Positions 29,844-38,591 of a DNA stretch of 64,000 bases are shown here, piece after piece (the stretch's first letter is position 1; every line of letters starts with the position of its first letter). Both the position numbers and the translations under genes were made by a program. The notes beneath the pieces are model-generated. The model saw only the letters and a list, made by a program, of their open reading frames with translations. It was not told the origin of the DNA and searched no databases. Source of the stretch: an uncultured Paracoccaceae bacterium (GTDB lineage Bacteria; Pseudomonadota; Alphaproteobacteria; Rhodobacterales; Rhodobacteraceae); the NCBI GenBank assembly GCA_951812305.1, contig CATOSB010000004.1, positions 62,001 to 126,000 on the forward strand. The letters are read 5' to 3'.

Positions 29844-30211
29844 CGATGCTGATCCACCAGAATGGCGTTTCCATCCGGGTCTTTCAGCGTGAAACTACCC
29901 GGCCCGGATCCATCCGCGTCGGCTTCTGTGTCCAGTGCTATCCCCGCCGCCTTCAACTGCGCCTGAAGTTCACGCACATCCGTGAACTCCGCCGTCTCCT
30001 GCGCATTCTGATCCCAGCCGGGATTGAAGGTCAGGATATTGCCCTCGAACATGCCCTGAAACAGCCCAATGATGTGATCGCCGTTTTTCAGGATCAGATA
30101 GCCGTGTTCGGCATTGCCACCCATATCCTGAAAGCCTAGCGCGCTGTAGAACTTGCGAGAAGCTTCTAGATCTTTGACCGAAAGACTCACTGAGAATGCA
30201 CCGAGATTCAT
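29840..30211 (-). CDS. VOC superfamily (glyoxalase-fold) protein
   Basis: 123 residues: one betaalphabetabetabeta pair per half, recognised from [36 protein letters not shown] and the closing [16 protein letters not shown]. Candidate metal ligands are the Glu/His in the second half. These proteins cover glyoxalases, dioxygenases and antibiotic-binding proteins, so the reaction is not assigned. It begins one base downstream of the beta-subunit stop and overlaps the next gene by 4 bp. Confidence 0.9.
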   Translation of the reverse strand: MNLGAFSVSLSVKDLEASRKFYSALGFQDMGGNAEHGYLILKNGDHIIGLFQGMFEGNILTFNPGWDQNAQETAEFTDVRELQAQLKAAGIALDTEADADGSGPGSFTLKDPDGNAILVDQHR

Positions 30212-30212
30212 G

Positions 30213-31910
30213 TCAGATTTCCTCGCCGAAATGTTTCATCGTCAGTCGGATCGGGTTCGGCGCCGCCTGTCCAAGCCCACAGATCGAGGCGTCGGACATC
30301 ACCTGACAAAGATCCTCCAACAGCTCCTGATCCCACGTCTCCGCCTGCATCAGTTTCACCGCTTTCTCACACCCGGCGCGGCAGGGCGTGCATTGCCCGC
30401 AGCTTTCATCTTCGAAGAATTTCAACATGTTAAGCGCAGCATCGCGGGCGGAGTCCTGATCTGACAGAACCACAATAGCGGCGGAGCCGATAAATGTGCC
30501 GTGCTCCTGCAGCACGTCGAAATCCATTGGGATATCAGCCATCGAGGCGGGCAATAACCCGGCGGACGGACCGCCAGGCTGATAGGCCTTGAATGTGTGG
30601 CCGTCCAACATGCCGCCACAGGCCTCGATAATGTCTTCCATCGTCGAACCCGCGGGCAACAGATGCACGCCGGGGTTCCTCACGCGACCGGAAACCGAGA
30701 AGCTGCGCAATCCCTTGCGACCGTTCTTATCCGTGCCATTCAGGCATTCCGGCCCCTCGCGACAAACCTTTGCGACCCAATGCAGAGTTTCGACGTTATG
30801 GACCAGCGTGGGCCGCCCAAAGACCCCAACCTGCGCCACGAAAGGCGGGCGGTGGCGGGGAAGGCCGCGCTTGCCCTCGATCGATTCAATCATCGCGCTT
30901 TCTTCACCACAGATATAAGCGCCGGCACCGCGCCGCAGGTCGATATACCCGGGCGCGACGATCCCTGCGCTTTCCAAAGCCGCGATTTCGTCGGCGAGGA
31001 TTTGCAGAACCGCCGGGTATTCGTCGCGCATATAGATGAAACAGGTTTCCGCCTCGACCGCCCAGGCCGCAATCAGCATCCCTTCCAGCATAAGATGCGG
31101 CGTGCGTTCCAGATAATACCTATCCTTGAACGTCCCGGGCTCGCCCTCGTCACCATTTACGGCCAGATAACGCGGACCCTCATTGGCACGCACGAAACCC
31201 CATTTGCGCCCCGACGGAAAACCAGCCCCGCCAAGCCCGCGCAGCCCGCTTTCCAGAACGGTCTCTTGAACCGCTTCCCAATCGCCGCTCTCTCGCAGGC
31301 TCAACAGCGATTGATAGCCGCCGCCAGCTTGATAAGCCGCCAGACCTTCGTAATCCGGCACGTGGGCATGGGTTTCGCCTGCCGAAATCGCGGCCTTCAC
31401 CTTAGCCACTGTCGCATGGTCGATGTGATTATGGCCCAGCTCCAGCACCGGCGCGGTATCGCACCGCCCCATGCAGGGCGCGCGCAACACACGAACCTCG
31501 GCCGCGTCGAGCCCATCCTCCAGCGCCTTCTTCAGCGCCTCCGCCCCCGCCAATTCGCAGGACAGAGAGTCACAGACCCGGATGGTCAGGGCAGGGGGCG
31601 CCGCCTTGCCTTCCTTCACCACATCAAAATGGGCGTAAAACGTCGCGACCTCATAGACCTCCGCCTGGGACAGGCGCATTTCTTCGGCCAGCGCGGCCAG
31701 ATGCGCCGCAGACAAATGCCCATGCACGTCCTGAATCAAATGCATGTGCTCGATCAGAAGATCACGCCGTCTTGGCCGGTCGCCCAGCAACTCGCGCACT
31801 TGCGCCAGCGCCTGATCTTCGATCTGCCGCCCTTTTGGGGTTTTGCGTCCCTTGCCGCGGCCACGTTTCCAAACGCCTTCGCGATCATCCAATGGTGCCA
31901 TGACGCCCAC
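30213..31910 (-). CDS. fdsB: formate dehydrogenase NAD-binding subunit, fused gamma-beta (NuoE-NuoF type)
   Basis: 565 residues joining two chains that are separate in most FDS complexes. Residues ~30-180 are the NuoE/FdsG thioredoxin-like 2Fe-2S domain (Cys 113, 118, 146, 150; [12 protein letters not shown] and [11 protein letters not shown]). Residues ~215-565 are NuoF/Fds[14 protein letters not shown] for [16 protein letters not shown] for NADH, and the 4Fe-4S cysteines in [13 protein letters not shown]. It transfers electrons from the alpha subunit to NAD. ATG 31910 or the in-frame ATG four codons on (31901) may start it. First gene of the operon after the LysR regulator. Confidence 0.93.
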   Translation of the reverse strand: MGVMAPLDDREGVWKRGRGKGRKTPKGRQIEDQALAQVRELLGDRPRRRDLLIEHMHLIQDVHGHLSAAHLAALAEEMRLSQAEVYEVATFYAHFDVVKEGKAAPPALTIRVCDSLSCELAGAEALKKALEDGLDAAEVRVLRAPCMGRCDTAPVLELGHNHIDHATVAKVKAAISAGETHAHVPDYEGLAAYQAGGGYQSLLSLRESGDWEAVQETVLESGLRGLGGAGFPSGRKWGFVRANEGPRYLAVNGDEGEPGTFKDRYYLERTPHLMLEGMLIAAWAVEAETCFIYMRDEYPAVLQILADEIAALESAGIVAPGYIDLRRGAGAYICGEESAMIESIEGKRGLPRHRPPFVAQVGVFGRPTLVHNVETLHWVAKVCREGPECLNGTDKNGRKGLRSFSVSGRVRNPGVHLLPAGSTMEDIIEACGGMLDGHTFKAYQPGGPSAGLLPASMADIPMDFDVLQEHGTFIGSAAIVVLSDQDSARDAALNMLKFFEDESCGQCTPCRAGCEKAVKLMQAETWDQELLEDLCQVMSDASICGLGQAAPNPIRLTMKHFGEEI

Positions 31911-31930
31911 TCCCTAATATCAGCGCGGTT

Positions 31931-31945
31931 ATTTCATAAGGAAAT
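31931..31945 (-). promoter_or_regulatory. candidate LysR-type operator ATTTC-ATAAG-GAAAT
   Basis: A perfect 5+5 dyad with the T-N11-A spacing typical of LysR-type regulators, 21 bp before the fdsB start and inside the 78-bp gap after the LysR gene. A second AT-rich stretch, TCAAATTTTGA (31953-31963), may be the activation half-site. Unproven. Confidence 0.4.
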
Positions 31946-31988
31946 CAGATGATCAAATTTTGAAATCGGATCGTATGATAAGAATTAT

Positions 31989-32894
31989 TTATGACGCAAT
32001 CACACCTTGCAGGGCCTCAACCGTGCGCAAGGCTGGCCCGTGCGACGCAGAAATCAGACAGATGCTTTTGGTCAGTTCCGGCTCAACGAGGGGCAGGGCG
32101 ATTGTGCCCTCAAGCGGCCCCAGCGTGTCAAGGATCACATGCGGTACAACAGTTGCCGCCAACCCCTCGCAAGCCATTGAAACGCATATCGAAACAGCGC
32201 TGGTTTCGGCAATCACGTGTGGTGTGGCCCCAACCTCGGCAAACGTCGCATCCAGAATGCGTCGGTTTTGCATTTTCGGTTCCAACAAACTTAGTGGCAA
32301 TTCGGCGGCCTGCGCCCACGTCATCTGAGTTTGCACATCTTTCAAAAGCTTTTCAGGCGCCAAAAGCAGGTACCGCTCTTCATAAACGGGCACGGCACGC
32401 GTCAGGTCGCTGGCGATGTGGTCCGCATAGGTCAGCCCGGCATCGATAGTTCCGTCTTCGATCTGGCTTTGGATTTCCAGGGACGAGGCGGTTTCAATCC
32501 GTGCCACGATGCCGGGGTGAACCTGATAAAGCTGGATGGCAAGACGCGCGGCATAGGCCGCAGCCGTCGGAATGACCCCCAGAACCAATGTGCCGGTAAC
32601 GTCCCCTTTGGCGGAATGGATGTCCTGTTCCAGCGCCCGCATCTCGTCCAGAATGGGACGGGCGCGGGCCAATATTGCCTCGCCCTCCTCGGTAAATCCA
32701 CGAAACCGGTTACCACGCCGCACAACGGCGACACCCAACCGATCCTCCAGGGCCTTGATGCGCATCGAGAATGCGGGCTGCGAAACGCCACAGGCGCTTG
32801 CCGCATTGGCAAAGTGTTTGTGCAGCGACAGCGCATTCAGGAATTGCAGATCGCGGATGTCCAGAAGGTTCGGATCGGGCATGGCGCGATACAT
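31989..32894 (-). CDS. LysR-family transcriptional regulator of the formate dehydrogenase operon
   Basis: 301 residues from ATG 32894 (ATG 32882 is a close alternative; neither has a strong RBS). The winged-helix N-terminus reads LQFLNALSLHKHFANAASAC and GVSQPAFSMRIKALEDRLGV. The C-terminal type-2 periplasmic-binding fold starts near residue 90 (TGTLVLGVIPTAAAYAARLA). It resembles OxyR/hydrogen peroxide-inducible subgroup members in layout but lacks an identifiable redox Cys pair. Same strand as fdsB and immediately upstream, an arrangement common for fds regulators. Confidence 0.9.
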   Translation of the reverse strand: MYRAMPDPNLLDIRDLQFLNALSLHKHFANAASACGVSQPAFSMRIKALEDRLGVAVVRRGNRFRGFTEEGEAILARARPILDEMRALEQDIHSAKGDVTGTLVLGVIPTAAAYAARLAIQLYQVHPGIVARIETASSLEIQSQIEDGTIDAGLTYADHIASDLTRAVPVYEERYLLLAPEKLLKDVQTQMTWAQAAELPLSLLEPKMQNRRILDATFAEVGATPHVIAETSAVSICVSMACEGLAATVVPHVILDTLGPLEGTIALPLVEPELTKSICLISASHGPALRTVEALQGVIAS

Positions 32895-32945
32895 GCCAAG
32901 GTTTAGGGTGAAATCTCAACCCTCCTTCGCCACGCCCCAAAACAG

Positions 32946-32969
32946 AAAAGCCGCCATGGGGCGGCCTTT
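32946..32969 (-). terminator. original tig terminator, now 2.8 kb from tig
   Basis: On the minus strand AAAGGCCGCC-CCAT-GGCGGCTTTT, a G+C stem followed by T4. It lies just beyond the outer target duplication of the IS4/IS66 insertions, so before the insertions it was ~25-55 bp after the tig stop codon. The opposite strand is equally stem-loop shaped. Confidence 0.75.
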
Positions 32970-33001
32970 CAAACGCAAAAAAATGGCTTGAAGTCTATTC
33001 G

Positions 33002-34191
33002 CTTACCACCCTTCAATTTAGCCAGACATCCCAGAGCTTGGGGATTTTGGCATAACCTGCGAGGCATCGTCGGATAGCACGAAGGCCTGTCTTGAAGAGA
33101 GAGCATAAGGACCTTCGGGCTTTTCGAATCCCCTTTTTTCGCCGCGTATTGCGACGTGGTGCTCTTCGTTTGCTCCGGTTGAAACAGCCCAGTACATGGC
33201 GATTGCCAGCACCAAAATGAGGCGGGCCAATCGATCCGGCTTTTTGATCTGGCTTTGAGTAATTTCAAAGCCCCGGGTTTTGAAGTCGGAGAACATGGCT
33301 TCAATTCCCCAACGCATTCCATAATCGAGCACCTTGTACTCGGACGGTGCTGCATTCATGGCAATAATCCAAGGCTCTTTGTGCCCCTCCTCGTGAAGCA
33401 CTCCAATGTTGCTAAAGACGCCCGTTCCGTAAAGCTCAGCGTTTACAAGCCCTTCGGGCATCAGTTGGGCAATTTCGCGCGTCATCATCTCGCCACCCTG
33501 ATGTTGCAGTGTGATATTTCCCTTCATGCGCAGCCGGTAGTCCCATCCAGCCTCCTGGCACCATGCGACCAATCGGGCGGTTCCATAAAACCGATCTCCC
33601 GCCAGCAACACACGCGCATCCGCCGGGAGCCATGGGCGGACTGCTTCCAAAAGCTCATGTTGCACGCGCCATCCAATCGGCCCTTTGGTCTGGCGTACAC
33701 GCCAGGCGACCGGGAGGGCCCGATCCCGCATCCGCACCGATAACATCAAAACCTCATGCCCTTCGTTGAGCTTGCTTTGATCAAGGGCCACCACAATCGT
33801 TTCTCCGGCCTCACACTGGCGGCGGAAAATTTCACCAACATAGGCCTGCATGATCTCATCAGTATCGATGTGAGGATTGCCCAGAACCCGCGAAATGTAT
33901 TGATAGCGGTGGTCCACAGAGCCGATATCGCGGGGCAGAGCAGCCGCATTTTCCATCAGATTGACGCTGCGCGTGTTCAAAATCACGCTTGCTATGATGC
34001 ACAATCCCTCCCGGCGCGACTTGTGATACCCGAGCAAGCGGTCCTGAAAATCCGCCTCAACCTTCGAATAAAGCTCTGAAAAACAAACATTTCCCAACAA
34101 ACCAGCCTCCAATATCAGCAGTGGAGACTCCTTGAATCACACAGATCAGACAAACGTCAAATCAGATCCGGAAATTTTGAAGGGTGGTAAG
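33002..34191 (-). mobile_element. IS4-family insertion sequence (1190 bp)
   Basis: Inverted ends CTTACCACCCTTCAA (33002 on, and the complement ending at 34191). It is flanked by a perfect 9-bp duplication GTCTATTCG at 32993-33001 and 34192-34200. The last base of that target is the first base of the neighbouring IS66 element. Contains one intact transposase. Confidence 0.93.
33018..34112 (-). CDS. IS4-family transposase
   Basis: 364 residues, one uninterrupted frame from ATG 34112. DDE residues are in VALDQSKLN (Asp), LLAGDRFYGTARLV (Asp) and YGMRWGIEAMFSDFKTRG, which is the IS4 Y-(2)R-(3)E-(6)K signature: Y, R, E and K at the right spacing. It looks capable of function, consistent with the perfect target duplication, which indicates a recent insertion. 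Confidence 0.93.
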   Translation of the reverse strand: MEAGLLGNVCFSELYSKVEADFQDRLLGYHKSRREGLCIIASVILNTRSVNLMENAAALPRDIGSVDHRYQYISRVLGNPHIDTDEIMQAYVGEIFRRQCEAGETIVVALDQSKLNEGHEVLMLSVRMRDRALPVAWRVRQTKGPIGWRVQHELLEAVRPWLPADARVLLAGDRFYGTARLVAWCQEAGWDYRLRMKGNITLQHQGGEMMTREIAQLMPEGLVNAELYGTGVFSNIGVLHEEGHKEPWIIAMNAAPSEYKVLDYGMRWGIEAMFSDFKTRGFEITQSQIKKPDRLARLILVLAIAMYWAVSTGANEEHHVAIRGEKRGFEKPEGPYALSSRQAFVLSDDASQVMPKSPSSGMSG

Positions 34192-34199
34192 GTCTATTC

Positions 34200-35800
34200 G
34201 TAACTCCCAAGCACCCCCCACGTTTGAGTGTTATTGTCAGTTTTATGGTGAGTCGAATTTGCCATTTTGCGCGTGTTTTTTTTCTTTCTTGTCTGAATTC
34301 TGTGGCGCCGGGTTGATTTCTCTGAATCAGTGGTGGGATGGATCAGGTTGCCGCCCTTGAACAACTTCTCGCCACGGCTCTGCGTCGGATCGCTGAGCTT
34401 GAAGCTGCGTTGGCGAGCATGGCGGAAGAGATCACGGACCTGCGCCGACAGTTGGCCAAGAACAGCAGCAATAGCAGCAAGCCCCCTTCAAGTGATGGCC
34501 TGAAGAAGCCAGCCCCGCGCAGCCTGCGTGGCAAATCCGGAAAGAAAAGTGGCGGCCAAGTTGGCCACCGGGGCGACACCCTGCGCCAGACGTCAACACC
34601 CGACTTTGTCGAACGGCATGAGGCGACGCATTGCAGCGCCTGTCAGAGCGCCCTGACGGCGGAGATGGTGAAAGGGATCGAGAAGCGTCAGGTGTTCGAC
34701 TTGCCTGCGCCACGCCTGGAGGTCACCGAGCATCAGGCGGCGGTTTATTGTTGCGACCATTGTCGAGCCACGACGACGGCTGGCTTTCCCGATGGCGTGG
34801 CCGCGCATGTGCAATATGGCACGCGCATGCGGGCAGTGGCGGTCTATTGCAATGTTCAGCAGCTGATACCCGAGGATCGGGTCTGCCAGCTTATGCGCGA
34901 CCTGTTTGGGGCCACCAGCTTGTGCGCGGCCAGCGTGACCAACTGGACGCGCGGCGCGGCAAATAAGATGGGTGTCGTGGTTGAACACATTCTCGCCCGG
35001 CTTGCCGAAGGCGGCGTTCGGCATCTGGACGAGACCGGACTTCGTGTTGCCGGCAAGCTGCACTGGCTGCACACGATCTGCGATACCGCCTTCACCCATT
35101 ACCGCATCAGCGCCAAACGCGGTGCTGTTCCAACCTTCCTGACCGGCGGGACGATCATTCATGATCACTGGAAACCCTACTACGCCCATATGAGCGGAGT
35201 GGACGCCCACGCCCTCTGCGGGGCGCATCACTTGCGCGAACTCAAGGCCATCGAAGAGATCGAAAAAGAGCCTTGGGCGACGGAGATGAGCGCAGTGCTT
35301 CATAGCGCCAATCAGCTCAGATGCGCGGCTCAGGATCAAGGCGAGACCGAACTCCCGGAACTGGTTCGCCAGGGTATCGTCACCAGATACATGGCGATCC
35401 TCGCCAAGGGGCTCGCCTTCCACGAACGCCAGCCCCCGCTGGCCAAAAGCCCCGGCACCCGCGGCCGAAAAGCCAGGCGGCCAGGCCACAACCTGCTCCT
35501 CCGCCTGCGTGACTACCGCGATGACGTTTTGCGATTCATCGCCGACTTCGCGGTCCCATTCACAAACAATCAGGCCGAACAGGACCTGCGCATGATGAAG
35601 CTGCGCATGAAAATCTCGGGCACCTTCCGCACCCTCGAGGGCGCGCGGGTCTTCGCCGACATCAGGTCCGTCATCTCGACGGCCAGAAAACACCGGTTCA
35701 ACATCCTGGAAATCCTGACCCTGTCACCACCTCAGATCATCGCACGGCTCTGACGGAACAAAACCCCGCAACCCTATCGGACAGGGTGCTTGGGAGTTAC
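34200..35800 (+). mobile_element. IS66-family insertion sequence, copy 2 (1601 bp)
   Basis: Same ends as copy 1 (GTAACTCCC from 34200; complement ending 35800). Target duplication GTCTATTC is perfect at 35801-35808, and the left copy is preserved at 34192-34199 and again at 32993-33000 because of the IS4 insertion. It is in the same orientation as copy 1, exactly 30312 bp away. Confidence 0.95.
34338..35753 (+). CDS. IS66-family transposase TnpC, intact
   Basis: 471 residues. N-terminal leucine-rich coiled coil (LEQLLATALRRIAELEAALA), a Ser/Asn-rich SSNSSKPPSSDG linker typical of IS66, a zinc-binding region with CSACQ and CCDHC, then the catalytic domain: Asp in RHLDETGLRVAG, Asp/His in IIHDHWKPYYAHM, CGAHHLRELKAI, and Glu in NNQAEQDLRMMKLRMKISG. 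ATG 34338 follows GTGGTGGG. It may act on the frameshifted copy as well. Confidence 0.95.
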   Translation: MDQVAALEQLLATALRRIAELEAALASMAEEITDLRRQLAKNSSNSSKPPSSDGLKKPAPRSLRGKSGKKSGGQVGHRGDTLRQTSTPDFVERHEATHCSACQSALTAEMVKGIEKRQVFDLPAPRLEVTEHQAAVYCCDHCRATTTAGFPDGVAAHVQYGTRMRAVAVYCNVQQLIPEDRVCQLMRDLFGATSLCAASVTNWTRGAANKMGVVVEHILARLAEGGVRHLDETGLRVAGKLHWLHTICDTAFTHYRISAKRGAVPTFLTGGTIIHDHWKPYYAHMSGVDAHALCGAHHLRELKAIEEIEKEPWATEMSAVLHSANQLRCAAQDQGETELPELVRQGIVTRYMAILAKGLAFHERQPPLAKSPGTRGRKARRPGHNLLLRLRDYRDDVLRFIADFAVPFTNNQAEQDLRMMKLRMKISGTFRTLEGARVFADIRSVISTARKHRFNILEILTLSPPQIIARL

Positions 35801-35802
35801 GT

Positions 35803-37143
35803 CTATTCTTCTTCAAGCGCCTCCACGGCCTTTTGCAACGCCGCCTTCGTCACACTTTTCTCTTTCACTTCAGCAAGTTCGAAGATGAAGTCGACAACCT
35901 TGTCCTCGAACAAGGGCGCCTGAATCTGCTGCTGCATCTGCTGGTTCTGCTGAACGAAGTCAAAGAACTGGCGTTCCTGACCGGGATACTGGCGCGCCTG
36001 TGCCATGATCGCCTGGCTCATTTCGGCATCGGTGACCTGAATTTCCTTCTTCTGGCCAATATCCGCCAGCAGAAGCCCAAGACGCACCCGGCGCTCCGCC
36101 AATTCTTTGTGCTCGTCGGTGGCTTCGACTTCCGGGTGGTCGTGGCCCTCCACGTCCGGGTTATCTTCGTGCCACAGCTGATGCGCGATCTGGCCGGCTT
36201 CTGCTTCGACAAGGCTGGGCGGAAGGTCGAATTTCACCTTCTTGTCCAACTCATCCAGAAGCTTGCGCTTCATCACTGCACGGGCCGCGCTTGCGTATTC
36301 GGCACCCAGGCGTTCTTCGATCTGGCCTTTCAACGCATTAAGATCCTCTGCGCCGAATTTTTTTGCCAGCTCGTCGTCAATCTCGGCCTTCGCAGGGGCC
36401 TTCACCTCTTTGACAGAACACGCAAAAACCGCATCCTTGCCCTTCAGGTTTTCTGAGCCGTAATCGTCGGGGAACTTGACGTTCACTTCGATATCATCGC
36501 CGGCCTTCACGCCAACCAATTGCTCTTCAAACCCGGGAATGAATGAATTCGACCCCAGAACCAGCGGGTAATCCTCTGCCGCACCGCCGTCGAAATCTTC
36601 GCCGTCAACCGACCCCCTGAAGTCGATTACAACCTGATCGCCGTCCTTGGCCTTCGACCCTTTTTTGCGGTCCTCAAAGCTTTGTGCATTTTCTGCCAGC
36701 CCTTCGAGGGCCTCTTTCACGGCTTTTTCTTCGATTTTCGCGACCAGCTTTTCCAGCTTGATCTTCTTGCCGTCAAAATCGGGAATCTCCGGCAGCGCCT
36801 CGTAGGTAACGTCAAACGTTACGTCATCGCCCTTCTTCCACTTTTCACCATCGACCATTTCGATCTTTGGCTGCATGGCAGGTTTGTCGCCGGAATCCTC
36901 AAAATGCTGGGACATGGCGCCATCCATGCTTTCCTGCATGACTTCGCCCATAAGCCGATCACCGAACTGCTTTTTCAGCAGGGCCATCGGCACCTTGCCT
37001 TTGCGAAAGCCCTTCATTTCGACATCAGGCTGCGCCTCGACCAGTTTTTCGTCGACCTTCGCATCCAGTTCTGCCGCCGTCAGGTTGATCTGATAGGCGC
37101 GTTTCAGCCCCTCATTCAGGGTCTCGGTGACCTGCATTTTCAC
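35803..37143 (-). CDS. tig: trigger factor (ribosome-associated chaperone and peptidyl-prolyl isomerase)
   Basis: 446 residues. Ribosome-docking loop GFRKGKVP at residues 45-52, FKBP-like PPIase domain around residues 150-240 ([33 protein letters not shown]) and a long helical C-terminal cradle ending VEALEEE. It binds nascent chains at the ribosome exit. Its TAG stop (35803-35805) lies inside the IS66 target duplication GTCTATTC, so the coding sequence is just intact but everything after the stop is now IS DNA and its own terminator has moved to 32946. Confidence 0.96.
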   Translation of the reverse strand: MKMQVTETLNEGLKRAYQINLTAAELDAKVDEKLVEAQPDVEMKGFRKGKVPMALLKKQFGDRLMGEVMQESMDGAMSQHFEDSGDKPAMQPKIEMVDGEKWKKGDDVTFDVTYEALPEIPDFDGKKIKLEKLVAKIEEKAVKEALEGLAENAQSFEDRKKGSKAKDGDQVVIDFRGSVDGEDFDGGAAEDYPLVLGSNSFIPGFEEQLVGVKAGDDIEVNVKFPDDYGSENLKGKDAVFACSVKEVKAPAKAEIDDELAKKFGAEDLNALKGQIEERLGAEYASAARAVMKRKLLDELDKKVKFDLPPSLVEAEAGQIAHQLWHEDNPDVEGHDHPEVEATDEHKELAERRVRLGLLLADIGQKKEIQVTDAEMSQAIMAQARQYPGQERQFFDFVQQNQQMQQQIQAPLFEDKVVDFIFELAEVKEKSVTKAALQKAVEALEEE

Positions 37144-37314
37144 ATATCCTCTCGCCTGGCCCGCAAATGTCGTACGCCACGGGGCCCGTCCGCAAAATCA
37201 GTGGCCCTTCTAGGGCGCGTGAGTGTGACGTGCAAGGGGGAAGATGGGTGGATTCGGTGGTTCGAATTCCGGGGTCAAAGTGGCGCCGCAGTCAGAAATA
37301 TTCGCCGGAGACGA

Positions 37315-37764
37315 CTAGTTTTCGATTTGCGGTGGTTTGACAAACTTCGCGCCGCTGGACTGCCGAATTTCGACGACATCTCCTGTGGGTGCAGCACCAG
37401 TTTCCAGTGCCGCCACCCGATCGCCGCTTTCACAGGCGATCCCGTTGCCATCAGTGTCATTGCGCGCGTGAAAACCAAGCTCACCTTCATGCATGTCGCT
37501 TAGCCCGAATTTCAGTGCCGTGTCGCATCCGGCCATTGCGGCAAGATGCATCAAAGTCTCTTGCCGTTCATACGGGCTGATCTGAACATATATCCCCACC
37601 GTGACCGAAAGCGTGACAATGGGGATCATCAAAACCCGGAACAGATTGCGCATCGGTGAGAGGGCAACAGCCCGCGTACGATCGGCGCGGCCAGCGCCAG
37701 CCAGGACGCGTGGCGGTTTTTCCGCGCTGCGGAAGGCGGATTTCAGAGCATCATGATCCGACAT
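37315..37764 (-). CDS. membrane-anchored excalibur-like calcium-binding protein
   Basis: 149 residues from ATG 37764 (a TTG start two codons earlier is possible). A basic cytoplasmic N-terminus of ~40 residues precedes one membrane helix (VLMIPIVTLSVTVGIYVQI). The exterior part contains CDTALKFGLSDMHEGELGF and then DTDGNGIACE, the D-x-D-x-D-G-x-x-C-E pattern of excalibur domains with the paired Cys upstream. Probably an envelope protein; partner unknown. Divergent from the gene at 37889. Confidence 0.75.
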   Translation of the reverse strand: MSDHDALKSAFRSAEKPPRVLAGAGRADRTRAVALSPMRNLFRVLMIPIVTLSVTVGIYVQISPYERQETLMHLAAMAGCDTALKFGLSDMHEGELGFHARNDTDGNGIACESGDRVAALETGAAPTGDVVEIRQSSGAKFVKPPQIEN

Positions 37765-37888
37765 GGCCAAGACGTTGCCCGCAAATCATGGCGCCAGAAT
37801 GACAGAACCCTGCCGTGAGTTGGGAGTCTGAAACAGCATTCACTCGGCGTTAACCTTGATTGATTAAGCGTGAACAAATGGTGCGTTC

Positions 37889-38554
37889 ATGCGTTTCTTA
37901 ATATGTCTTACCGGCCTGTTGCTGGTCGCAGGCCCGGCGGCACCCGGTGCCTGGCCGCGCGAAAAGGGGCAGATCTTTTTCTCGTTCAAAGGGATCGTGC
38001 AGGCGGAATACGCTGACCCCGGCACGCCCATTGCGACCATGTCGACGATCTATGCAGAATACGGGCTTGCAAAAAACAGAACCCTTGGTTTCGACGGCCT
38101 GGTCGATCAGGACCTTAACTATTCGGCGCTGATTTTCCTGCGATTCCCGCTGGCATGGTCTAACGCGGAAAGCAAATTCGCCTATCACATCGGCGCCGGC
38201 TTTGAAAATCAAGGCGGTGCCGTTTTCCAGCTTGGTGCGGCATGGGCGAAAGGGTTTGAAACCTCGATTGGGTCCGGATGGATTGCCGTTGACAGCTCCG
38301 CTCGACTCCGGTCAGACGCCGGTGATCACGTGCTGAAAACGGATGTCACATTTGGGATCAACAATGGTCCGAGATCCAAGATCATGTTGCAATTGCAGGC
38401 GGGGCGTTATGGCGAAAACGAGCCTTATTTGAAACTTGCCCCAACATATGCGCGCAAGATCGGCGACGGGCGACATCTGCTGATCGGTGCGGAATTTGGT
38501 GTTCTTAACAGCCCGAATTTCGGGTTGGTGGCCGGAAACTGGCTGGAATTCTGA
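37889..38554 (+). CDS. outer-membrane or periplasmic beta-rich protein, unknown
   Basis: 221 residues, signal peptide MRFLICLTGLLLVAGPAAPGA. The mature part alternates hydrophobic and polar residues in 10-12 residue strands, ends in Phe (GNWLEF) and contains many Gly/Tyr/Asn, as in small outer-membrane beta-barrels. The terminal Phe matches the outer-membrane insertion signal. No family recognised. ATG 37889 follows weak GTGCGTTC. Confidence 0.7.
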   Translation: MRFLICLTGLLLVAGPAAPGAWPREKGQIFFSFKGIVQAEYADPGTPIATMSTIYAEYGLAKNRTLGFDGLVDQDLNYSALIFLRFPLAWSNAESKFAYHIGAGFENQGGAVFQLGAAWAKGFETSIGSGWIAVDSSARLRSDAGDHVLKTDVTFGINNGPRSKIMLQLQAGRYGENEPYLKLAPTYARKIGDGRHLLIGAEFGVLNSPNFGLVAGNWLEF

Positions 38555-38583
38555 AAGCGCCCCGGGGCAACCCGAAGCGCTTT
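38554..38583. terminator. convergent terminator hairpin
   Basis: AAAGCGC (38554-38560) pairs with GCGCTTT (38577-38583), with a second stem CGGG/CCCG in the loop, directly overlapping the stop of the upstream gene. Confidence 0.7.
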
Positions 38584-38591
38584 GTCTTAAG

